From Bacteroidaceae bacterium (lineage in GTDB: Bacteria; Bacteroidota; Bacteroidia; Bacteroidales; Bacteroidaceae): a stretch of DNA of 64,000 bases. The stretch spans positions 1 to 64,000 of the forward strand of contig JAGBKI010000017.1 of assembly GCA_017933995.1 (NCBI GenBank), written 5' to 3'. Under the pieces are notes generated by a model. It did no database searches, was not told where the DNA came from, and saw only the letters and a program-made list of their open reading frames with translations. Positions 16,988-23,831 of this stretch are shown piece by piece. Each line of letters begins with the position of its first letter. Position 1 is the first letter of the stretch. The translations under genes and the position numbers were made by a program.

Positions 16988-17165
16988 AGGTTTAAGAGGT
17001 TTAACCAGGCTTAAAAGGTTTAAGAGGTTTAATAAGGCTTAAAAGGTTTAATCCTTCCGGCACGAACCCGGTCTACCCCATAAACCCCATAAAGCCCAGC
17101 ACCCCCATAAACCCCATCACCTCCAGCCAACTGATTAACTCATCAACTGATAAACTGATTAACTC
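16988..17165. repeat. Composite word-repeat spacer between bamA and skp
   Basis: Three blocks in series: GGTTTAAGAGG/AGGCTTAAAAGG words (16988-17053), then CCTTCCGGCA followed by CCCCATAAACCCC words (about 17053-17135), then AACTGATTAACTC/AACTGATAAACTG words (17139-17165) up to the ATG at 17170. The first two blocks match the DUF6242/DUF6089 spacer and the third matches the spacer before the second skp. No gene lies in the spacer. Confidence 0.8.
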
Positions 17166-17169
17166 AACC

Positions 17170-17685
17170 ATGAAAAAGACCCTTTTCACCCTCCTGCTCG
17201 GCCTCATGGCCGTCACCGCAAGCGCGCAGAAGTTCGCCCTGGTGGACATGGAGTACATCCTCGGCAACATACCCGCCTACGAACAGGCCAACGAACAGCT
17301 CAACCAGACGTCCAAGCGCTGGCAGGCCGAGGTCGAAGCCATCGAGAACGAGGCACGCACCCTCTACAAGAACTACCAGGACGAGGCCGCCTTCCTCTCC
17401 GCCGAACAAAAGACCGCCCGCGAGCAGGCCATCATCGACAAGGAAAAAGAGGCCGCCGAACTGCGCAAGAAGTACTTCGGCCCTGAGGGCGAGCTCTACA
17501 AGAAGCGCGTCGCCCTGCTCGAACCCATCCAGACCGAAATCTACAACGCCGTCAAGGCCATTGCGCAGGCCAAGAACTTCCAGCTCGTGCTCGACCGCTC
17601 CGCCGACAACGGCATCATCTTCGCCTCGCCCGCCATCGACATCAGCAACGAGGTGTTGCAGAAGTTAGGCTACACCATCCGATAA
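17170..17685 (+). CDS. OmpH/Skp-family periplasmic chaperone (first copy)
   Basis: 171 aa. The signal peptide ends at ASAQ (about residue 19). The mature protein is the expected Skp fold: a short beta strand (KFALVDMEYILGNIPAY), two long charged helices forming the tentacle (about residues 50-115, KRWQAEVEAIENEARTLYKN) and the closing strand NFQLVLDRSADNGIIFASP. Skp trimers hold unfolded outer-membrane proteins in the periplasm and hand them to BamA, the adjacent gene. A SUMF1-like gene starts 13 bp downstream. Confidence 0.92.
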   Translation: MKKTLFTLLLGLMAVTASAQKFALVDMEYILGNIPAYEQANEQLNQTSKRWQAEVEAIENEARTLYKNYQDEAAFLSAEQKTAREQAIIDKEKEAAELRKKYFGPEGELYKKRVALLEPIQTEIYNAVKAIAQAKNFQLVLDRSADNGIIFASPAIDISNEVLQKLGYTIR

Positions 17686-17698
17686 GCCCGCCCCCACG

Positions 17699-18529
17699 AT
17701 GAAGAAGTTCCGCTACATAGCCTCCGCCCTTCTCCTGGGCGCGCTGCTGCCCCTAACGTTCGCCTCGTGCGGCAGCAGCGACGACGACGAGGACAAGAAA
17801 GACCCCACGGAAAACAAGTCCGACGCCCCCGATGAGCTGTACGTTGACATCTGGAGCGGAAGCATCCGTGAAGTAATCCGTATGGTCAAGGTGGAAGGCG
17901 GCACGTTCCGTATGGGCAACGCCGACGGCTCCTACTACGAGTCACCTGAGCACGACGTGACGCTCTCCGACTATTATATCGGGATGTTCGAAGTCCGTCA
18001 GGACGAGTGGGAACTCATTATGGGCGGCAACCCCAGCTACCTGACCGAGGGCCAGCGCCGTCTGCCTGTCGAGTCCGTATCGTGGAACGACTGCCAGGAG
18101 TTCATCAAGAAACTGAACGAAAAGACGGGTCTCACGTTCCGCCTGCCCACCGAGGCAGAATGGGAGTTCGCCGCCCGTGGAGGCACGAAGAGCAAGGGGT
18201 ATCTCTACAGCGGTTCCAGCACCATCGGCGACGTGGCCTGGTATGAGGACAACACCGAGGACACGCACACCGTGGGCAGGTTGAAGGCCAACGAACTGGG
18301 TCTCTTCGACATGACCGGTAACGTCGAGGAATGGTGCCAGGACTGGATGGGCAGTTACAGCGCCAGCGCGCAGACCAACCCCACCGGCCCCGTCACCGGC
18401 ACGGAGCGCGTGCTGCGCGGCGGAGCGGCCAACTTCGCCGCCAAGTTCTGCACCACCACCTTCCGCACCTTCGCCAAGCCCGACCAGTCCGGCAACTTCC
18501 GTGGCTTCCGCCTGGCGATGAGCATATAA
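17699..18529 (+). CDS. SUMF1/formylglycine-generating-enzyme-like lipoprotein
   Basis: 276 aa. The signal peptide has lipobox Cys24 (LTFASCGSSDDDEDK), so a membrane-anchored lipoprotein with an acidic linker is expected. Residues 60-276 form a SUMF1 (C-type-lectin-like) domain: MVKVEGGTFRMGNADG, PVESVSWNDCQEFIKKLNEKTG, FRLPTEAEWEFAARGG, NELGLFDMTGNVEEWCQDW, RVLRGGAANFAAKFCTTTFR and GFRLAM. Only one Cys is present near the C-terminal active-site region, where true formylglycine-generating enzymes use a pair, so an oxidase activity is doubtful. It is related in fold to the GldJ/GldK gliding lipoproteins but much shorter. It sits between two skp genes, 13 bp after the first, suggesting a role in envelope assembly. 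Confidence 0.82.
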   Translation: MKKFRYIASALLLGALLPLTFASCGSSDDDEDKKDPTENKSDAPDELYVDIWSGSIREVIRMVKVEGGTFRMGNADGSYYESPEHDVTLSDYYIGMFEVRQDEWELIMGGNPSYLTEGQRRLPVESVSWNDCQEFIKKLNEKTGLTFRLPTEAEWEFAARGGTKSKGYLYSGSSTIGDVAWYEDNTEDTHTVGRLKANELGLFDMTGNVEEWCQDWMGSYSASAQTNPTGPVTGTERVLRGGAANFAAKFCTTTFRTFAKPDQSGNFRGFRLAMSI

Positions 18530-18550
18530 TGTCAATCGTTTTTAGATTCT

Positions 18551-18634
18551 TAGGTTTTTGCGTTATCGCGATAACCCAAAAACCTAAAAACCACCCAACT
18601 GATCAACTAATAAACTAACAAACTGATAAACTCA
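18551..18634. repeat. Hairpin plus AACTGATAAACT-type word repeats
   Basis: A stem of about 18 bp with one mismatch (18551-18568 with 18571-18588) carries CTTAGGTTTTT/AAAAACCTAA words around the palindrome GTTATCGCGATAAC. It is followed by degenerate words such as CAACTGATCAACTAATAAAC up to the start of the second skp. The second block matches the one before the first skp. Confidence 0.7.
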
Positions 18635-18636
18635 TT

Positions 18637-19233
18637 ATGAAAAAGACCCTTATCGCGCTGGCGCTGCTACTCGCACCGCTGGCCATGAACGCCCAGCAGT
18701 TCGCCCACTTCAGCCTCTCCGACGTGATGCAGGCCCTGCCCGACTGGCGCAACGCCGTAACCGAACTCACCGCCATCGGCGACCAGTATCGTGCAGACCT
18801 ACAGTCCATGCAGGACGAAATTAACACCAAAATCGAGAAGTACCAGAAAGAAGTGAACGAGCAGACGCCCGTCAACATCCGCGAGCGCAAGGAAGCTGAG
18901 ATTCGCCAGCTTCAGGAGCGCTACGAGCAGGCCGCACAGGACAACACCAACTCCTATCAACAGCAGCAACAGCAGAAGATGGAACCCATCCAAAAGAAGA
19001 TTCTTGATGCTGTGAACACTGTGGCTCGCTCTGGCAACTACGTCTACGTCATCGACAAGAGCGCGGCGCAGCAGAACAATATGATTATCAACGAGGCGCA
19101 GAGTGCCGACGTGACCAGCAAAATTATGGACGTGCTCAAGATTACACCTGAGGATATCGCCGCTGGCAAGGCTTTTGTCGCCAAGATGCAGCAGGAAGCC
19201 CAGCAGCAGTCCCAAGGTGCTGCCCAGCAGTAA
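18637..19233 (+). CDS. OmpH/Skp-family periplasmic chaperone (second copy)
   Basis: 198 aa, paralogue of the gene at 17170. The signal peptide ends near AMNAQ (residue 20). Long Gln/Glu-rich helices (residues 45-115, containing NSYQQQQQQKMEPIQKK) form the tentacles, and YVYVIDKSAAQQNN is the closing strand. The C-terminal extension is Gln/Ala-rich. It is a periplasmic holdase for outer-membrane proteins. The stop codon lies at the beginning of a sequence resembling the 3' part of a 5S rRNA gene. Confidence 0.9.
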   Translation: MKKTLIALALLLAPLAMNAQQFAHFSLSDVMQALPDWRNAVTELTAIGDQYRADLQSMQDEINTKIEKYQKEVNEQTPVNIRERKEAEIRQLQERYEQAAQDNTNSYQQQQQQKMEPIQKKILDAVNTVARSGNYVYVIDKSAAQQNNMIINEAQSADVTSKIMDVLKITPEDIAAGKAFVAKMQQEAQQQSQGAAQQ

Positions 19234-19300
19234 GCCGCGTTTATAAACCCGCACCGACGATACTCTGCCCGCACAAGGCGGGAAAGTAGGTCGCCGCCGT
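19231..19300 (+). rRNA. Probable 3' fragment of a 5S rRNA gene (remnant)
   Basis: The sequence GGAAAGTAGGTCGCCGCC (about 19281-19298) is nearly identical to the conserved 3' end of Bacteroidota 5S rRNA. It is preceded by a helix-IV-like CCCGC/GCGGG pair (19268-19282) and by GCACCGACGATACT (19251-19264), which resembles the GCGCCGATGGTACT region. TAAGCC just after the skp stop resembles the internal TTAAGCC of 5S. The 5' half is absent, replaced by the skp coding region, so this is a truncated remnant and not a working gene. Recognition is from memory of 5S sequences only. Confidence 0.5.
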
Positions 19301-19305
19301 TCTTT

Positions 19306-19353
19306 AGCCCTCCCCTTGAAGCGCAAACGAGCGCAAGGGGGAGGGCTTTTTTT
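19306..19353 (+). terminator. Intrinsic terminator after the second skp / 5S remnant
   Basis: GC-rich arms (19306-19318 with 19334-19347, one bulged G) are followed by seven T residues (19347-19353). It closes the envelope-biogenesis run. Confidence 0.88.
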
Positions 19354-20088
19354 GCTGCCGCTCTTTCGCCTTGCCTCCGTGTGGGACGATTCCCGGGCAC
19401 TCCTGCACGTCCGCACGACCGCCCCTCCTGCCTTTCCCTCCCTGTCGCGTGCGCCCGCCGCTACCTTGTACACCCGCCCCACCTTGTTTTCTTCCGTCCG
19501 CGCCCGCCCTTCCCCTCCCGTTGTGTCTGCCGCTGTACCGCAGCGCCTTTTTCTGTTCTTTCTTCTTCCTTTTCTTTTTCCTTTCTTCTTTCTTCTTCGC
19601 ACTCCATATACCCCTTCGCGCGCGCGTATATATAATACGGAGTGTACGGTAGTACTGTAAAGGTCGTACAGTGGTACCGTAGTGGCCGTACGATGGTACT
19701 ATGGCTCGCGTGCGGCATTGCCGTGCGTTCCGCGTGCTCCGTGTGGGCGCTTCCCGCGCTTCTCGTCTGCCAGCATCTTTCCCGCCCATTCCTTCACCCT
19801 TTCCTCCACACTTTCCTCCACACTTTCCTCCACACCGCCTGACCTCGCCCCTATCGCCACCGCCGTGCCTGCTGCGCACTCTGTACAGGAGCGTTCCTGC
19901 CCCCGCTTGCACAACTTCCCCGCACTTTTACCCTTTCTTTTGCTAACTCTATATAGCAAAACAGGAGGGGGCGCTTGTTTGTTGGCGGCTTTGTTGTTTT
20001 TAAGTTGTTGCGTACATTTATTTCTACTGAGCCATCATCCCCAACGTCCACACACCCCCTCTGGCAGCAGGCTAATATGGATGCAAAA
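19354..20088. other. Gene desert with pyrimidine-rich low-complexity sequence
   Basis: About 735 bp in which I see no credible gene: the open frames are short and of low complexity. It contains a long C/T tract (about 19500-19600), three 12-bp direct repeats of CTTTCCTCCACA (19799-19834), three phased GTAC palindromes (annotated separately) and a small TTTTGCTA/TAGCAAAA inverted pair near 19940-19960. Its composition is unlike the flanking genes on both strands. Confidence 0.7.
19644..19699. promoter_or_regulatory. Three phased GTACnnTrGTAC palindromes, 22-bp period
   Basis: GTACGGTAGTAC (19644-19655), GTACAGTGGTAC (19666-19677) and GTACGATGGTAC (19688-19699) start exactly 22 bp apart, so all face the same side of the helix. 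A TATATATAATAC stretch lies just upstream (about 19627-19638). The geometry is that of an operator or iteron array, but no gene or origin is recognised next to it. Confidence 0.45.
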
Positions 20089-20120
20089 AGAATCGGAAGT
20101 ATCAATGTACTTCCGATTCT
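20089..20120 (-). terminator. Intrinsic terminator of the tRNA-Glu transcript
   Basis: A perfect 13-bp stem (20089-20101 with 20108-20120) with a 6-nt loop is followed on the minus strand by TTTTT. It lies 15 bp beyond the tRNA 3' end. Confidence 0.9.
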
Positions 20121-20135
20121 CGCTCTTTGACTTTG

Positions 20136-20207
20136 TAGCGCCTACGGGAATCGAACCCGTGTTCCATGCGTGAGAGGCATGTGTCCTAGCCGCTAGACGA
20201 AAGCGCC
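20136..20207 (-). tRNA. tRNA-Glu (CUC anticodon)
   Basis: On the minus strand the 72-nt sequence folds as a cloverleaf. The acceptor GGCGCTT pairs with AGGCGCT (two G-U pairs), the D-arm contains CGTCTAGCGGCTAGGAC, the anticodon stem CATGC/GCATG encloses the loop CTCTCAC (anticodon CTC at positions 34-36, decoding GAG), and the T-arm is CGGGTTCGATTCCCG. The discriminator base is A and CCA is not encoded. The D-arm and TTCGTCTAG segment match bacterial tRNA-Glu. Confidence 0.93.
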
Positions 20208-20250
20208 ATTATTTCGACTCAAAACGCGCAGCAACGTGGCGTTTGCGAGT

Positions 20251-20259
20251 GCAAAAATA
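20251..20259 (-). promoter_or_regulatory. -7 promoter element (TATTTTTGC) for tRNA-Glu
   Basis: TATTTTTGC on the minus strand, 43 nt upstream of the mature tRNA 5' end. The rest of 20208-20440 is AT-rich and shows nothing else. Confidence 0.55.
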
Positions 20260-20440
20260 CATCAAAGCATTACAACGCACCAAAACTTCGGACATATTTT
20301 TTTCAAAAAAGGTAAAAAACGGCCTGTTTAAAAGCCTGAATATCCCAATAGCAGTTTGAAAAAGGAAAAAGTAAAAAGCAATACACCCGCACCATGTTCC
20401 TGCCTGTATCAGACTTCTTAGATTCCCAAAAGTCCAATCG

Positions 20441-20977
20441 CTAAGTCACAATCTCCATTCCGATGCGAATGGCCTGCTCGTTAGTGGGGAGGAGGTTCCA
20501 GTGGCGCTCGGGCAGGGTTTTCTTGAGGGCTTTGAGGACGGTCTCGACACTGACGATGGGGTGGAGTTTGAGGAGACCGCCGAGGACGAACATGTTGAAG
20601 CATTTCATCATCTGCCGCTCGGCTGCTGTTTCCATTGCGGGGATGTGGTAGGACGTGATGTCGGCGCGCGTGGGCGGGTTGAGTATGCCGAAACTGTCGT
20701 AGAGGAGGTCGCCTCCGGGCTTGACGCGTGGCTGGAACTTGTCGAGCGAGGGCTGGTTGAGGCAGATGGCGGTGTCGTAGGCGCTGAGGACGGGCGAGGA
20801 GATGGGGCTGTCGCTCAGAATGACGGTGACATTGGCAGTGCCGCCGCGCTGCTCGGGGCCGTAGGCGGGCATCCACGTCACTTCCTTGCCTTCCATCAGT
20901 CCGGCGTAGGCGAGGATTTTGCCCATGGAGAGCACACCCTGCCCGCCGAAACCTGCTATGATTATCTCGTGCTTCAT
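20441..20977 (-). CDS. 2-oxoacid:ferredoxin oxidoreductase, gamma subunit
   Basis: 178 aa, the usual length for a separate gamma chain. It starts with the hallmark IIIAGFGGQGVLSMGKILAYAG and includes TWMPAYGPEQRGGTANVTVILS, which helps bind CoA in this family. It acts with the alpha (VorB-like) and TPP-binding beta chains encoded upstream to oxidatively decarboxylate a 2-oxoacid (branched-chain or 2-oxoglutarate, undecided) to the acyl-CoA, reducing ferredoxin. It is the last gene of the leftward operon. The 94-bp gap to the beta gene is filled by inverted AAATTAAAA words. Confidence 0.92.
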   Translation of the reverse strand: MKHEIIIAGFGGQGVLSMGKILAYAGLMEGKEVTWMPAYGPEQRGGTANVTVILSDSPISSPVLSAYDTAICLNQPSLDKFQPRVKPGGDLLYDSFGILNPPTRADITSYHIPAMETAAERQMMKCFNMFVLGGLLKLHPIVSVETVLKALKKTLPERHWNLLPTNEQAIRIGMEIVT

Positions 20978-20978
20978 T

Positions 20979-21083
20979 ATTCTAATTAAAAATTAAAAGG
21001 TAAAAATTAAAAGTGGAGATTGGCTCTGAGACTTATGGAACTGCGCTGAGCCGTGGCCACATTTTTAATTTTTAATTATTATT
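20979..21083. repeat. Inverted AAATTAAAA-word spacer inside the Vor operon
   Basis: The left arm (20979-21016) has words such as TAAAAATTAAAAG and the right arm (21055-21083) is its inverted counterpart, enclosing a GC-rich centre. The right arm encodes the final Lys-Asn-Asn-Asn and stop of the beta subunit gene, so the repeat supplies that gene's stop codon. Confidence 0.72.
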
Positions 21084-21854
21084 TTTGCTTGCCGGCACGT
21101 CTTTGAGGTCGCCGGTGGGATAGTGCTCGAACATGTACTGGCGCATCCAGGCGTTGGCTTTCTCGGGCGAGAGTTTCCAGCCGCTGCTGCAGGTGCTGAC
21201 AAACTCGATGAGGTTTGAGCCGCGCCCCTCCATAGAGTACTCGAAGGCTTTGCGGACGGCTTTCTTGGCCTTGCGTATGGCGGCGGGTGTGTCGACGCTC
21301 TGGCGGGTGACGTAGGCCGTGCCGTCGAGTCGGGCGGCAAGGTCGGCCAGCCGCAGGGGGTAGCCGTGCAGTTTGGGGTCGCGCCCGTAGGGGCAGGTGA
21401 CGGTCTTCTGCCCGAGCAGTGTGGTGGGGGCCATCTGTCCGCCGGTCATGCCGTAGATGGCGTTGTTGACGAAGATGAGCGTCACGTTGTCGCCCCGGTT
21501 GAGGGTGTGGAGGGCTTCGCCGGTGCCGATGCAGGCTATGTCGCCGTCACCCTGGTAGGTGAAGACGAGGCGGTCGGGCCAGAGGCGCTTGCAGGCTGTG
21601 GCGAGGGCGGGCGCGCGTCCGTGGGCGGCTTCCTGCCAGTCGATGTCGATGTACTTGAAGGCGAAGACGGCGCAGCCTACGGGACTGATGCCTATGGTGC
21701 GCTCGGCCATGCCCATCTCGTCGATGACGGCGGCGATGAGTTTGTGCACCACGCCGTGCGAGCAGCCGGGGCAGTAGTGCATCGGCACGTCGTTCATCAG
21801 GCGCGGTTTGGCGTAGACGAGGTTTTCGGGGCGTATGATGTCGGAGGGTGTCAC
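21072..21854 (-). CDS. 2-oxoacid:ferredoxin oxidoreductase, TPP-binding beta subunit
   Basis: 260 aa, starting with GTG at 21854. It holds the thiamine pyrophosphate site: HYCPGCSHGVVHKL near residue 27, a GDGDIACIGTGEALHTLNRG motif near 107 (the GDG...N magnesium/TPP signature) and NNAIYGMTGGQMAPTT. It catalyses decarboxylation and acyl transfer to CoA together with the alpha and gamma chains. The last residues (SKNNN) come from the AT-rich repeat arm. The upstream spacer to the small membrane gene is another composite repeat of 184 bp. Confidence 0.93.
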   Translation of the reverse strand: MTPSDIIRPENLVYAKPRLMNDVPMHYCPGCSHGVVHKLIAAVIDEMGMAERTIGISPVGCAVFAFKYIDIDWQEAAHGRAPALATACKRLWPDRLVFTYQGDGDIACIGTGEALHTLNRGDNVTLIFVNNAIYGMTGGQMAPTTLLGQKTVTCPYGRDPKLHGYPLRLADLAARLDGTAYVTRQSVDTPAAIRKAKKAVRKAFEYSMEGRGSNLIEFVSTCSSGWKLSPEKANAWMRQYMFEHYPTGDLKDVPASKNNN

Positions 21855-21879
21855 GGTGAGTTTGGTTTGGGGTTATGTG

Positions 21880-22041
21880 GGGAGGGGAGGTATGGGGTTG
21901 GTGGGGTGGCTGGGGTTTATGGTATGACTGGGGTTGCCGGGGTTATTGGGGGTTATGGGGACTGCGGCGGAAACCTAAGAACCTGAAAACCTAAGAACCC
22001 AAAAACCTAAGAACCCAAGAACCTACAAACCTAAAAACCTA
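21880..22041. repeat. Composite spacer: GGGGTTATGGGG words plus CCTAAGAACC words
   Basis: Block 1 (21880-21965) repeats G-rich words such as GGGGTTATGGGG, the reverse complement of the CCCCATAA words at 12720-12790 and 17075-17135. Block 2 (21974-22041) repeats AACCTAAGAACC words. Its right edge supplies the TAG stop of the 100-aa membrane protein gene. Confidence 0.75.
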
Positions 22042-22341
22042 CGTCCCCGCCTCCTGTTTTCGTTGTTCGTATTGCGTCTTGCGGAGCATGGAGGGCATAC
22101 GCATCAGCACCTCTGCCATTTTGACGAGTATGGCGGCGAGGCCGAGGCCGTAGGAGGCGTAGAGGCCGGTGGTGCCTGCCTTGAAGACCAGCACGCCGAC
22201 CATGGCGAGCAGGGCCATGACAATGAAGACGCTGTTGAGGATGTTGCGCACGAAGAGCGTCTTGTCGGCGACGCGTCGCTTGTCGAGGCGGCGGCGTTCG
22301 CGGCTGATGTAGTCGTCGGGGGCGGTGGCTTCGGTTCGCAT
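22039..22341 (-). CDS. Small two-helix membrane protein in the Vor operon
   Basis: 100 aa from ATG 22341; a longer in-frame extension runs antisense into the alpha-subunit gene and is rejected. It has a charged N-terminal region (DDYISRERRRLDKRRVADK), then two predicted membrane helices (about residues 36-56, SVFIVMALLAMVGVLVFKAG, and 61-79, YASYGLGLAAILVKMAEVL) and a basic tail. The gap to the alpha-subunit stop is only 10 bp, so it is surely cotranscribed. I do not recognise the family; a membrane-anchoring or unrelated hitch-hiking role are both possible. Confidence 0.72.
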   Translation of the reverse strand: MRTEATAPDDYISRERRRLDKRRVADKTLFVRNILNSVFIVMALLAMVGVLVFKAGTTGLYASYGLGLAAILVKMAEVLMRMPSMLRKTQYEQRKQEAGT

Positions 22342-22351
22342 GGCGTCAGGG

Positions 22352-23452
22352 TTATTCGGCAAGGGATTTGAGTTTGTCGAGTTCGCGGAGAATCTCGTCG
22401 GGGTCGGGTACGATGCCTCCGAGGCGTCCGTACTGCGTGACGGGTACGCGCCCGAGGGCGGCCATGCGCACGTCGTAGACCATCTGGCCGGCGTTGATTT
22501 CGACGACGAGTATGCCTTTGACGCCCTGTTCCACCAGCGCGGCGATTTCCTTTTCCGGGAAGGGCCAGAGGGTGATGGGGCGCAGCAGGCCGACGCGCTC
22601 GCCACGCTCGCGTGCCAGTTCGACGACTTTGTGGGATATGCGTGCGGCGGAGCCGAAGGCCACGATGAGCCACTCGGCGTCGTCGCAGAGGGTGGCTTCG
22701 CTTCGCACCTCCTCGGCCTGGATTTGGGCGTACTTCCGCTGGAGGTTGAGGTTTTTCTGCTCCATCACAGCGGGGTCGAGTTCGAGGGAGGAGATGACCT
22801 GCGGCCCGCGCTGACGGAGACCCATGCCGTTGCTTGCCCAGGGGCATTCGCGCAGGATCTCGTCGTCGGTGCGACGGGGCTTGAAGGGGGGCAGCACTAC
22901 CTTTTCCATCATCTGGCCGATGATGCCGTCGGAGAGCATGATGACGGGTGTGCGGTACTTGAAGGCGAGCGTGAAGCCCAGTTCAACGAAGTCGGCCATC
23001 TCCTGCACGCTGGCGGGTGCCAGCACGATGACGTTGTAGTCGCCGTTTCCGCCTCCGCGCGTGCTTTGGTTGTAGTCGCTCTGCGAGGGCTGGATGGTGC
23101 CGAGGCCGGGTCCGCCGCGCTGCACGTTTACGATGAGGCCCGGCACCTCGGCGCCGGCCATATAGGCGATGCCTTCCTGCATCAGCGCGACGCCGGGGCT
23201 GCTGCTGCTGGTCATGACGCGCTTGCCGGTGCCACCGCCGCCGTAGAGCATGTTGATGCTGGCCACTTCGCTTTCGGCCTGTACGACGACCATACCCGTG
23301 GTTTCCCAGGGCTTTTCGGCGGCGAGGGTTTCGAGCACCTCGCTCTGGGGCGTGATGGGGTAGCCGAAATAGCCGTCGCAGCCGCAGCGTATGGCGGCGT
23401 GCGCCACGGCTTCGTTGCCTTTCATTAAGAGTATCTCGGGTTGTTGGGGCAT
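22352..23452 (-). CDS. vorB: 2-oxoacid:ferredoxin oxidoreductase, alpha subunit (VorB-like)
   Basis: 366 aa. The pyrimidine-binding domain begins LLMKGNEAVAHAAIRCGCDGYFGYPITPQSEV, followed by MVVVQAESEVASINM, the glutamate that activates the TPP aminopyrimidine, and TSSSSPGVALMQEGIAYMAGAEVP. Domain II (about 240-366) has the transketolase-C-like VAFGSAARISHKVVELA. Similar proteins are annotated as 3-methyl-2-oxobutanoate:ferredoxin oxidoreductase VorB, but a 2-oxoglutarate specificity cannot be excluded. It works with the ferredoxin gene upstream and the TPP and gamma chains downstream. Confidence 0.92.
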   Translation of the reverse strand: MPQQPEILLMKGNEAVAHAAIRCGCDGYFGYPITPQSEVLETLAAEKPWETTGMVVVQAESEVASINMLYGGGGTGKRVMTSSSSPGVALMQEGIAYMAGAEVPGLIVNVQRGGPGLGTIQPSQSDYNQSTRGGGNGDYNVIVLAPASVQEMADFVELGFTLAFKYRTPVIMLSDGIIGQMMEKVVLPPFKPRRTDDEILRECPWASNGMGLRQRGPQVISSLELDPAVMEQKNLNLQRKYAQIQAEEVRSEATLCDDAEWLIVAFGSAARISHKVVELARERGERVGLLRPITLWPFPEKEIAALVEQGVKGILVVEINAGQMVYDVRMAALGRVPVTQYGRLGGIVPDPDEILRELDKLKSLAE

Positions 23453-23486
23453 ATTTCTTGGGGAAGTTGTTTGCGGTTTGATACTG

Positions 23487-23580
23487 TAATTAGGAATTAG
23501 GTATTAGGAATTAGGCTGCGCGGAAGGCGTCGAAAGATACGCCGCAGGGTAATTCATAATTCCTCATTCCTCGTTCCTAT
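23487..23580. repeat. Inverted TTAGGAATTAGG-word spacer inside the Vor operon
   Basis: The left arm (23487-23515) and right arm (23548-23580) are degenerate inverted copies of TTAGGAATTAGG words. The centre reads GCGCGGAAGGCG followed by a small GGCGT/ACGCC hairpin. The same arm words and the same GCGCGGAAGGCG core occur at 59278-59369. Confidence 0.8.
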
Positions 23581-23587
23581 TTTCAGG

Positions 23588-23818
23588 TTAATCTTCTACC
23601 TTTGCCCTGTAGACGGTGATGCATCCGTCGGGGCATACGAGGCCGCAGGAGGCGCAGCCTATGCAGCCATCGCCGGTGTCGACGCAGTAGGCGTAGCCTT
23701 TGTGGTTGACCTGGCCATGGCTGAGGCTCAGCGTATTGGTAGGGCAGGCCACGACGCAGAGGTTGCAGCCCTTGCAGCGTTCGGTGTCGACGACGACCGC
23801 TCCTTTTATCTTGCTCAT
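23588..23818 (-). CDS. 4Fe-4S dicluster ferredoxin-like subunit (delta chain) of the Vor complex
   Basis: 76 aa. Two clusters are visible: CKGCNLCVVACP (Cys15, 18, 21, 25) and CIGCASCGLVCP (Cys52, 55, 58, 62), with extra cysteines at 45 and 66. It takes electrons from the TPP subunit and passes them to ferredoxin. It lies 13 bp downstream of the TPR gene and before the alpha subunit, separated from the latter by a 135-bp repeat-filled spacer. Confidence 0.93.
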   Translation of the reverse strand: MSKIKGAVVVDTERCKGCNLCVVACPTNTLSLSHGQVNHKGYAYCVDTGDGCIGCASCGLVCPDGCITVYRAKVED

Positions 23819-23831
23819 GGGGGATTGGTTG

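Noticed and set aside
19316..20173. Several overlapping 80-200-aa frames in the gene desert
   Set aside because: All translations are low-complexity (Phe/Leu/Pro/Ser or Arg/Glu/Lys runs) from the pyrimidine tract, one even reads into the tRNA gene, and none resembles a protein family.
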